NCBI GenBank assembly: GCA_001642005.1
Contig: LWCA01000575.1
Location: 1-23,011, forward strand
Direction: 5' to 3'
DNA: 23,011 nucleotides
Source: Intoshia linei
Taxonomy: Eukaryota; Orthonectida; Rhopaluridae
A program made the position numbers and the translations under genes. The notes beneath the pieces are model-generated. The model made no database searches, had not been told where the DNA came from, and saw nothing but the letters and a program-made list of their open reading frames with translations. Position 1 is the stretch's first letter. Every line of letters starts with the position of its first letter. Of the stretch, positions 1 through 13,400 are shown piece by piece.

Positions 1-1359
1 TGATTTATAATAAAGTTACAATAAAAACGATATTACTTATGAAACGACCTAATAATACTACATATTGAATGAAATCTAGGGCTAAAAGAAATTATATTAT
101 ATATTGAAGTATATTATTATGGTCAGATCACATTAGACTTTGAAAGATATATGAGAAATATACTATACCATTGATTTAATTTATTTAAAATTAATTATTT
201 AATTAATGAATTAATTGGTAGCACCTAAATATAGTTTGTTTTTATTGTAAAAAATACATATACATAAATTTCAATTACATATTGTGATTATCATTTAAAA
301 TTAAAGCAACGGCACGGTCTATATGTAACTTAATTGTAATATTTTTTAATGCAAAAAATGATTAATTTAACGTCATTGTTGTATTCATAAAATAGAAATG
401 AATAATTAAATGTAAAGTATAACATGTCTTGATTCAAATTGAAACATTTTAGCTATCAATCAAAATGTATATCTTCAGTATGCATTACACAATTACATAC
501 TGTTGGGTTATTATTTGATTTGATTAGTAAAACCAACAAGTCACTAACTTAATAATTTTGAATTTATAATCAAATTCCTTAATATATAAATAAAAGTATC
601 TGATTCTATTAGGGATATATACTAAATTGGAAATAAAAGTATTGGAATTGCTTCGAATAAATATTTTGACTGATCATAGATTCGATACGATGACATAGTA
701 CCTGAAATTGGTTCAACAAAAAGTATAATAATTATTGACAAAATAGCGCATTATCGTCTATATTGTAAAACTCAAGAAATTTAAATTTACTAAAATCGAT
801 ACCAATTGAGACTAAATATTACTTAAACAGTCAAAACTAATTTATCGTTTTCGATACATTGCATTGTAATTTCCAATAAATAATTTTACTAAGGGATAGA
901 ACAACAATTTTAGTGTATTAAAAACATCCAATACAAACATTTGAGTCAAATGAAAACTTTACACAAGGATGAAAAATTAATTTTTAAATTAAATTTTACT
1001 AACTCGTACAAATAATGGGAAACAAAAGGTACAGTATATTACTACTCTTAATTTTGATTATATATCGGTTCAAGTAATATCAAGTATCATACAGAGTTAT
1101 TGCATTCTAATTAACATATTTGTTGATATTTAATCACTATTTACGGTGCGAAAAAGAATATTTGTTTAATTGCAAATATTAATATTCATTAGGAATATTA
1201 TATACATTTCATTTGTATTCACTTAACTACCTGTAATGTCTACTTAACAAAATCTATTCATTAAAGATCCAAACAATTTCTAGTTTTTAATGTCTGACCT
1301 CAATGAACACTCCCATGAAATCTTTAAATTGGCACCACTAATTATTCATATTTAGCTGC
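1..1359. other. Gene-free region upstream of the DYRK gene
   Basis: Very AT-rich DNA with no open frame or recognisable coding segment on either strand. It should hold the promoter and 5' leader of the kinase gene, but I see no convincing core promoter element. A TTTAG at 1351-1355 lies five bases before the proposed ATG and could be a 3' splice site for a 5'-UTR intron or a trans-spliced leader; this cannot be decided from sequence alone. Confidence 0.6.
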
Positions 1360-3601
<2,242 letters not shown>

Positions 3602-3797
3602 ATTTTCAAATTAAATATATAAACATGAAATTCAATTTATATTTGTTTTGGTTAAATGTATACTTATACACTCTTACAATATAAACGAGCGTTTCGGAAG
3701 ATGGCGGTATTGCACACTAATTGACAAAGAGAAAATTTAAAAAAAACACAATAAGGTCAACTAAAATGTGGTTTCCTAGCCTTTTCGAAGCCATATC
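3602..3797. other. Short spacer downstream of DYRK
   Basis: Presumed 3' UTR and terminator region of the kinase gene. It is AT-rich, with no canonical AATAAA close to the stop codon and no coding potential that I can see. Confidence 0.4.
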
Positions 3798-3805
3798 CTC
3801 TAAGA

Positions 3806-4137
3806 CAAGGTTTCTCAACCTTTTTTAAATTTAGCACCCCGTTAGCCAGATCAATTATTTCCAGCACCCCTGCAAAAATAAAAAATGATACCTTAAAATT
3901 CAACTCAAAAATCGTATTGTATTGAGATTTTTTAAAATCACCCTATCGAACATAATCAATAAATGAACATAGAAACTGTATTTGATGAGATTTAAATTAT
4001 ATATGATGTCAATGATGTTAGATGTTTTTATTAACATTTTTTATTCAAATTTTAAAAAATAAGAATATTTTTTCAGCATTCTTAAAATTAATTCTAACAC
4101 CCTTAGGGGTGCTAGTACAACCGGTTAAGAAATCCTG
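3806..4137. mobile_element. Non-autonomous hAT-type element (332 bp MITE)
   Basis: Imperfect terminal inverted repeats bound the element: CAAGGTTTCTCAACC at the left, and CAGGATTTCTTAACC when the right end is read on the opposite strand (12 of 15 bases match). Both ends carry AGCACCCC-like subterminal motifs in inverted orientation. The flanks are CTCTAAGA (3798-3805) and CTCTAAGT (4138-4145), a 7-of-8 match as expected of an 8-bp hAT target duplication. The TTTCTCAACC terminus resembles many animal hAT elements. There is no transposase frame, so it would depend on an enzyme encoded elsewhere. Terminal divergence suggests an old insertion. Confidence 0.8.
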
Positions 4138-4145
4138 CTCTAAGT

Positions 4146-4913
4146 TAATAAAATTTCTATTTCAAATAATCAAACATTACACATGTTAAAAAATGGGAAC
4201 TACATGTACTTTATATGTATATTCAATAATGTTAGTAATAGAAAACTAATTAGATCCTTGACCGGTTTAACTAGTAATTCAAATTTTGTCTATTCAATTC
4301 TTAATAATTATAATTAAATTTGTGAGCAACAACAAAGAGTCATCATTATAATTCAAAAATTTTCAAAAAATGGTAGAATAAAAATATTCCCTAAAAACCC
4401 TATAAAAAATTGGGAAAATAAACTTGATTAAAAAAATTATATTCTTGAATATCATAATTACATGTATTTTGTGTGATAAATTTAAAATATCAAGTCAATG
4501 CTTTAGAGAGGTCATTAGGAGCTATCTGATAATATGCATAGTTTATGAAAAAAATTTGGGGCCTATTTTTGATTTTCGGGCGTTCTCGATCTGGGTTATA
4601 CGTTTCTTTACGTATAAATTATTAAAAAATTATTATGGTTATTCTTAAGTATTTCTATTAAATTCACTTTTAGTTATTGCCTACATTGAATCTTTTATAT
4701 ATGGTGTTATGTATGTTTATTACATTAGTTTTTTAAATGGATATACATTGTATATACGGTGTATTTGTATCTCTATCATATTTGGTATTAATAATTTTTT
4801 TAATGTCTTACAAGGTCTAAGATCCACTGCAGCATATCATTTTTTTCAAACCTTACACACTGCTTGATCACCTTTAACTTTATATTTTATCCAAATCTTG
4901 GATATTATCCTTA
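4146..4913. other. Intergenic spacer between two hAT elements
   Basis: AT-rich DNA with short chance open frames, such as one around 4424-4648 with no family resemblance, and small TATAC/GTATA repeats near 4740-4770. I see no gene, RNA gene or regulatory element that I can support here. Confidence 0.5.
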
Positions 4914-4921
4914 CTTATTAT

Positions 4922-5824
4922 CAGGGCTGTGTGGAATTGCTGGTACCAGCGACGTTGGCTGGTAACAGCAACAGCGGCTGCTGTACCGGTACAGCAAGGC
5001 TGTTTTTCCAGCATAAGATTTCATATATTATATTGAATTTTAGCATATGTAAAATGAAAATATCACTAAAACCTTGTTAACCGTTTATTGTCCATACAAA
5101 AAGCGATAAGATTTAGAAAATTTCTATAAAATATACGTGAAATTTGCTAATTAACAATTATTCATTTATAAAAAAAATATAGATTCATTAATAAGTGTTA
5201 ATTATATGTACTTAAACTTTTTGTTACTAAATAATGTATCATTAATCAAATGAAAATCTAGGAATAATACGCATTAAGTTTACCCCTTAAACATTGGTAT
5301 AAGTAATTTTTAATTGAATTAATTCTATTTTTCAAAATGTGTCATCACTTCGTAAGTTTTTTTTTATTGGCAGACAAAAATAAATTAAATATTAACATAA
5401 AGTAGAAATATTAACATATAGCTAAAATGCAACCTCAAATTTTACATGAAGAAATTAAATTCAGTTATTATAATAATAGATTGTACTGAGCAGTGCTCAG
5501 TGACCACAGTATAAAATATAAATAAAACTGAATATGCTTTTTTAGTAATTTTATTTATGTGAATTAATTTGATGTTTGGAGTATATAGAAAATTTTTTAT
5601 GTTTATAAGGAGTCACGAACATAAAAATGTTTAAAACCACTGATATAGATAAACAATCAAATCTGTTTAATATAAAACAAAATCAAATTCTAAAATACAC
5701 GATTTTGATTTTAAAATATTGTTGTACCTTTTGCTGGAAATACAGCAATACTTTGCTGTATTTGTAAAAATGTACAGCACTTGCTGTACGGACAACAAAA
5801 TACATCATTGCTGGTACCACCCTG
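4922..5824. mobile_element. Non-autonomous hAT element (903 bp) with perfect 8-bp target duplication
   Basis: The element begins CAGGG and ends CCCTG. It is flanked on both sides by the identical octamer CTTATTAT (4914-4921 and 5825-5832), the hAT superfamily hallmark. The subterminal regions are unusually GC-rich for this window and full of GCTG/CAGC motifs. They include the 12-bp palindrome GCTGGTACCAGC near the left end, the same GCTGGTACCA core near the right end, and repeated TACAGCA/TGCTGTA units (4976-5015 and 5740-5790). Such subterminal clusters are typical transposase-binding arrays in hAT elements. The interior is AT-rich with no transposase frame. A near-perfect hairpin (ACTGAGCA, one base, TGCTCAGT) lies at about 5487-5503. 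The exact duplication suggests a fairly recent insertion. Confidence 0.88.
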
Positions 5825-5832
5825 CTTATTAT

Positions 5833-7485
5833 ACATATGTAATATGCTTTGTTTGTCTGTATGTGTTATCGTTTATTTCAATAACTACCAGTCTTAGTAT
5901 TTTATAAAGCCCACATTTCAATTACACTTTTTTCCGGGACGTATAATAAGTTAAATTTCAACCTCCCAAATTCACATCTTACGGGTCAAAAAGCCCAATT
6001 GTCCTTTTTTTGAAAATCAAACGAGTTCGAGAATTTAAAAAAAAGTACAGGTGGTACGGTTGTATCCTGTTAACACACACAAAAAATGTCAATCTGAATA
6101 CGTGACACCTTCACGGTCAAAAAAGCATTTTAGTATTCATATATTTTTTTTCCGAAATATTTTATTAAAACAAAAAATGTGAATAATTTACTGGTCCCGA
6201 AAATTAAAAAAATAAAAAATTATTCTGATAGAGCTTATTCCAGTTGATATAAACACAAAATTTCAACCGCAAAAATCTACGCATTCCCGGTGAAAAATAA
6301 TTTTTAATATATTATCAACCAATATATTTTTCAAATATTTTGATTTAAATAAATATTGATCCTACAATTTCAAAAAAAATGTGCATTAAACGTCTACACA
6401 TTTCCAATACTAATTACTATATATACTAATACTAATTTTGAATTTGATGACAGAAATTAAAAATAATATTAAATATGCAGCTAAATATAGAAATGTGTAA
6501 TTGTTACAAATTAGCCTGCTCCAGTGTAATTGTATTATTTGAATAATAATACATAATTCATTAACTTTTTTATCAAATTGTATTTAATTTTTGTTTAGAT
6601 TACAATAAACGCGTTCTTCTATATTTTAATAACGTTTTGCAGAATAATCTCCCAATTAAATATATCAAAGTTTACAAAAATATTGGTTACTGAGAATTCT
6701 ACATAGTCTTATTGAAATTAAACATTACTGATCGTCAAATTATTTTAATCGCCACCCAGCACGATTAAATAATTATTTACGCATAATGAATCTGTATTTG
6801 TTTAAAATTCCAGAATACGTACTATATGAAAAAGCTGGTTGTAAAATTCATAATATCTCTCGCCCGTTTTCTCTATTTTTTTTTAACATTGAAATGTTTA
6901 TATGAAACAAAATCATTTTTTGAAAGACATTGGATATTTATTATCCACATTTATACAATTTTTATTATAGATTTTTGTATATTAAAAATAGAATAAATAA
7001 TAAAATTAAAATAACAATACCGAAAACTAATCACTCATACGTAATGTAAAAAAATTAATGAAAATGTTCCTGATGAATTAATTTATTGGTATAATGATTT
7101 AATTTTTATAGACCTATAAAATGTTTTATAGGACTTTTTTACAATGTTACTCATAAATAAATGTATACTTTAATAACTATTATAATGCCATACACTTTCA
7201 TGTGTTAATATATGATTTAAGTGCTCTCAAGCAATGTGATAAAACAAAGGAATTATATATTAACACTGGTTGAGTACATTGTTTTCTAAATAATCGGCTT
7301 ATTATGTATATTATTAAGTTAAATTAGTTTCCAAGATAGTAAATGTAAATATAGCTCAAACTCCTACGTAGTATTTAATTATACAAAAGAAAAGAAACAT
7401 TGTTTGTCTATTAAAATGTAATTAGATTTCGGTCCGAATTATTTTCATAAACTATGAAAAATTTGACTTAATATTCTATTAAAGA
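5833..7485. other. Intergenic region upstream of the TRPV gene
   Basis: Apart from the repeat copy described separately (about 5925-6420), this is AT-rich DNA without coding signal. It presumably contains the channel gene's promoter. A small perfect hairpin (arms CCTATAAAA and TTTTATAGG around two bases) lies at 7113-7132. No core promoter element could be identified with confidence in such AT-rich sequence. Confidence 0.5.
5925..6420 (-). repeat. Dispersed repeat family, inverted copy upstream of TRPV
   Basis: Read on the minus strand, this block matches two adjoining parts of the repeat found in TRPV introns. One part (about 6150-6410) corresponds to about 13335-13590 and 14140-14350, sharing the core TAAGCTCTATCAGA and a GGGAATGCGTAGA-like stretch. 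The other (about 5930-6140) corresponds to about 14380-14520, sharing TTTTTGACCGTGAAGG, TGTTAACAGGAT and TTAAATTCT. Contiguity of both parts here and near 14140-14520 shows that they form one longer unit. No protein is encoded. Confidence 0.75.
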
Positions 7486-10400
7486 ATGGGATCTATTTTT
7501 TCAAAAAATAAGATTCACCAGTTGGATAATGATTCCGCTTGGAAGCAGCAGAATAAAGATCAGGAAGAAAACAAAATGTATAAATTGATAAATTTGAAGC
7601 AATCTGGTGAATTCATTAAATTATATCGAAATATACCTCGAGAATGTTTTGAAAAGTATTTACTCGATGAAATTCAATCTTATATGTATAATAACGGAAA
7701 AGGTGGATTACTAGATAACCATCATTTATTAGAATGGAGAATAATAACGATGATGCGATTAACGGTACACTTATTTTTAAGTCTAATTCGACTTTACCTT
7801 AAAACAGTGTTTCTTAACCGTGGTGTAAGCCAACTGATAGGGCCTGGCGAATTTTTTGTGGACATCGGGAGTTTGGTGGTGCATGAGACATTTCACGAAT
7901 GTATTGAATTATGAAAACTGTAGATTAATATAATGTTAAAATTGTACAATACTACCTGTATTGTTACGTACTTCTCAAAAACAGCAGCTACCTCTGCCGA
8001 GAGACAATTTTTTCATTGATTTTACTTTTTTAGGTTGTGATTGATGATAATGTTTAAAATTTTAAAAGTATCATGAATTTATATTTTATAAAGGGTATCT
8101 ACTTAAACCCAACCTTTTTTACCAACCCTTATGTGAATAATCCACTTTTATAAACCCTAAGGGAAAATTTAATTTTCACAAACCCTTAAGTGACAAAACC
8201 AATTTTACCAACCCTCAAGGGAAAAACCCACTTTTATCAACTTTTATGTGAATAATCCACTTTTATAAATCCTAAGGGAAAATTTAATTTTCACAAACCC
8301 TTAAGTTAAAAAAAAAATTTTACCAACCTTTTAAGGAAAAAACCAACTTTTACAAACTCTTTATGGGAAATTCCACTTTTATAAACCTTAAGGGAAAAAT
8401 TAATTTTCACATACCCTTAAGTGAAAAATCCAATTTTACCAAAGAGTTTGTAAAAGTGTGTTTTTCACTTAAATGTCTGTGAAAATTAATTTTACCCTTA
8501 AAGGTTGTTAAAAGTGGATTTTTAGTAAAAATGGTTGATTTAAAAATATTCTCTAATATAAAATTATGTGACTATAAATTTTCAAAAAAACTAGTATTTT
8601 GGGGGTTTGAACATAAAGATGTAAGTTTCTGATATTGATATTTACGATAATAGTAATGATTTAAAACGTGTCCCGGAATTAATGTTCTTTAAAATTCTAA
8701 GACTGATTTTATTATTTATTTAAAAAAAATACTTTGGGCTTTTGACACTGAAGGGTACAATTTTTGAAGATGACGTTTTCGATAAAATATTACACTTGAA
8801 AATCTGTATTAGATATTGGGTTTTTTTGATTCTAGGACATTTAAATTTTTTAATTAAACGGTAACACACAGGCATTCAATTTTATATAAGTAAACTATTA
8901 TCATGTGTATCAATAGTATCTTAATATCTTAAATACGAAAATCTTAAAGAATCGTCAGGCTCAGTGATATCATTAATTCTATAAAATAAATATATTATAA
9001 TTACCTCGACTTTCCATAATAAAAGTATTAGATTTTTAATTTATTAGAGTAAGTTTTTTATATTAAACTGTTATATAAGTCCCTAAAAAATTGGGCGTTA
9101 TATTATTTTATGAAATGGGGTCTGAGATTTGTTAAGAGTGAAAGTGTGGCCTAGCATGAAAAATATTAGAAAAATTACCTTAAAATAAAATCTATAGTTG
9201 AACTGAAATCAGGTCTGCGTAATAAAGAAGTTAAGATTTTATTTTTTTATCTGTAGAATACATTTTTTAATTTTCTTTATGACGTGTGTAATTTTTTTTT
9301 TTTCAATAATTATTGATTCAATGCAATTAATATACAATGTTTTATAATTCTAAATTTTAGGGCATGAATAGAGAATCTGCATCAATCCAATGCTCCAAAA
9401 ACACTCACATTGAATATAACGGCAAACACGAAGTATGCTGGGATCTAGATCAACGTGGTAGTATGGGGGAAACACCATTACATCTGTGCTTATTATTTAA
9501 TGATCCAGAATTCAACGAAATTGCTAGCGTGTTGTTAAGAATTTACCCTAAATTGGGATTAGATTTCTATGAAAATGACGAGTATTACGGTATTAATTTA
9601 TTTATTACATTATATGTAAAAAATTACAACGCTAAAATTAAGTTTTCTAAACCAGAGCACTATCAGGCTGCATGTGTCATAGATTACTGAATTTTTTATT
9701 TTATTAAAATGTAGATATGAAGATAAAATGTTTGATTATTTATGATGAGGCTTGACATCCAGCATTCAAATTAGGTTAGACACAATATAGGCTGCAGAAT
9801 TTTCTGAATTTAATTTTATAGTTTGGGTTAAATTTAATTGTAATTTTAATTCTAAATGTAAAGTTTTCAAAAATTACAATTTTCCCTTTTTTGATGAAAT
9901 ACAATCAAATGGTTAACCTGGAAAATTCATGTAATTTAAAAACATTTGTTTTCAACGATCTTAATATGTGTATCAAATTACAATGGTGGTATCGTGTAAA
10001 CAGAATATACTGAGTAGTGGATATGTTGGGTAATCCTTCTTTGTTGAAAATGAATTTTGCTTGAGAATTGGTTTGGACGTTGAAGAGGTTTGGCCACTAG
10101 GTACCTTTAATACATAATTATTTTAAATAACTAACTTTACAACTTTGATTGTACTAAAAACACAAACTATTTATGAATTGTATATAAAATGTTGATATTT
10201 AGGTGAAGCTTGTCTGCATTTAGCTATAGTGGCCAATAATTTTACATTGGTTCGAATATTAATAGAATTGGGTGTAGACATTAACCAGAGGGCCATGGGC
10301 AATTTTTTCCTGCCTGAAGATCAAAAACATAATTTTGATCCAAAAAAAACTGATTACATGGGTATGATTTATAGTTTTTAGCAAATAATTAAAACTACCA

Positions 10401-13400
10401 ACCACTAATTGTAAATATAAAAGGGTACGCATATTATGGAGAGTATCCCTTATCATTTGCCGCATGCTTTGAAAATGACCAAATTTATACATATTTATTG
10501 GATCATGGTGCAAATCCTGATTTACAAGATTTGTACGGAAATACTGTAGTCCATTTGTTGGTTATTCATAACAAATCGGTACTATTTGCATAACATTAAC
10601 ATATTTTATACATTTCATTCACAGGACATGCTAAATTTTGTAGTAAAACATGAATTGATGCCTGCAAGTCTAGAAATAAAAAATAAAGCTGGATATTCAC
10701 CAATCACGTTATCATGTAGACTTGGTAGAAACGAAATGTTTAGGGAATTAATTGATATCAAATCATATGTAAAATTAACGATTCATTAATAACTATTAGA
10801 TGTATAATAAATAGGACCGTGGAAAGGGCTAGAAGATATGTCCGGCCTACAATTTGTTATGTTGAAAATTTTTTAAGTACATGTGTATGCCAAAATTATA
10901 ATGACGAAAGCGATTTACAATTTTTATTTTCAGTTTTTAGACAATAAACGATCAATTAAACAATGTACATTTGGTATAGACATTTAAAACAATTTTAAAA
11001 AACATTATAGGTCCCTACAATTTCCATCTGGCCCGGGCATACTTCTGGCTCTCCACGGTCATGATAATAAACATTTAAAATTATAATTAACATTTATTTA
11101 ATGTAAATTGAACAATATTTTTGTTTCTTTACAATCATAGGTATACTCGTAAATTTCTTTAAAATTTATTAACGATGAAATTAAATTAAATAATCAAACT
11201 TAGGAAATTTGGAGATATAGTAATATAACATGCTTACAATATTCTCTGGCATCCATAGATTCTATTAAAGTTAATGGCGAATTAGGTAAAATATTTATTT
11301 AAATTGTTGTTTTTGGTATTCTGGCGCGCCGATATTTTCTAAAGAATGAAATAAATTATTATCCCAAATATCATCAAATGTAGATTCCTTACACTGTAAT
11401 ATACACGTACATGTACTTATTTTATACTGTAACGGTTACAGTATTCAGTGAATACTATTCACGCTTAAGACATGTTTTGATTATAAAAGTGTTTTTTTGA
11501 CCGTGACGATGTTACTTTGTGAAATCAAAATTTTGTGTGTATGTTAACTGGAGATAATGTTTTTAAATTCTAGGTTATTTTTACTTTTTTGAAAAAAAGG
11601 TAATTTGGGTTTCTGCCCTGAAGATATAACTTTTTGAAATTTAAATTTATGGAATGTTTATGATTTATAAATCTGTATGAGAGGATATATTTTTTTAAAC
11701 TCTAGGACTCGTTTCATTTTCAAAAAAAGCATGATTAAGGTTTTTGATTAGTAAGATGTAAGTTTCTGAGATGGAAATTAATCTTAGTTTCACCTCAGAA
11801 AAAACTGTAATAGAAATTTGTTATTTTAAAATTTCTAAGACTCTTAGTTATTGAAATATATTATCACAGACAGACAAACAAAGAATTTCATACATGTATA
11901 AGTTAGAACTTGAGAAAAATTTTTTAGTGGCTTATTTTTTATTATTTTTTATAAATACAGTCAGATTTGTTGATAGTGAACCCTTTAGATGGTGAACTTA
12001 ACTGATATTACTATACTAACTTGACTTATATATAATTTAAACTTAGATTCATTATTAATAATGTTTCATTTCACTGTCATTTTCATTGTTCATTATTTTT
12101 TTTATAGTGAACATTAAAAAAAATCGGAACCAAATGTTCACTATCCACAAGTCTGACTGTATATGGCTTCAAATATAGTAGATTCAGATTTGCAGTGATA
12201 TGTTGAAATATTTTTTAATGTTTTAAAATAGATGGCCAATCAGCCCTAATTTATATTACAGATGGTGAAACAACCGATCACTTGGAAGTAATTTAATATG
12301 ATTATAAAATCCTTATTTCTATAAAAATTATAAATTAGTTAATAAAAATATGTATATGTACTGTTAAAAATAATTTATTATATGAAACTTAGGGTATTAT
12401 ATTTGGGGTTGAATTACTATTTATAAATTGAAAACATTCAGACCACTCAATTTGAATTTAAATATGGATTGATTTTAACACTACATTATTACACTACTTG
12501 ATAATTACCTCAAATTACAAATTAACCATAATTTTTAATATTTTTTTCCAATAACGATTTTTTAATAACATTTTTAACTGTTTATTAGATTTTAATAAAA
12601 TGAGTTAATCCGATACTAATAAAATTTTGACATTTCATAACTTGCAAGTTGTAACCGTACCTTAAAATAATTATGGATAAAAATTTTGTTTATATTTTGT
12701 AATTGGCTAGGTTAACTGTTATGTAATACGTACAAACAGGGCCTAGCTCTGCCAAAAGCACATTTTTATTATACTTAAAAAATAAATTCACGTTGAAAAT
12801 TTTATTTAAAAATAATACTATTCACTATTATCAATCCTTTAAAGGAGTGGTTCCCAAATTTGTGTCAAGTGGAACCATCATATCACATTACTTTTTATTT
12901 TAAAGTGAATTATTCCATCTTAATTTTTTGTTTGTTAATATTTAAAAATAAAGTAAAAACAGTCAAATCCTAAAAATTGTCATAAATAGCATAAATTCCG
13001 AAAAAATAAAATTATAAACTATTTTGTTATTTTGAGTGTGATAATATATATTTAGTAGTACTGAATCAGTACCAATTTAATAATTTAATAAATACTTAAA
13101 AATACCAATTATGTATCAATAATTAACGGAATCAGCATTATATAAACATATTTCAGGTAGATTTTACCAATATTGCAAATGATTGTAATAAATATCAAAA
13201 TGATAATAAAAAAGTTGTATTACTTTTAATAGTCGTTGTATTTTTTATTTAAATGTTTTGAAAATGAGAATTGAAATTTAAAAATTGCGAAGGAATGAAT
13301 TATGTAGATTTTCACCCATATTTCTTTATTGGAAATGTGTAGAGGTTCAATACACACTTTTTTGAAATTGTAGATTTAATTTTTAATTTTTATTTTAATC

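Noticed and set aside
4424-4648. Hydrophobic short open frame upstream of the 903-bp hAT element
   Set aside because: AT-rich chance frame, with no motif, splice logic or family similarity.
12737-12900. CAGGGCCTAGCTCTGCC (near 12738) and GAGTGGTTCCCAAATTTGTG (near 12845) as hAT termini
   Set aside because: Each resembles a hAT end, but neither has a matching opposite terminus or target duplication nearby. They are at best fragments.
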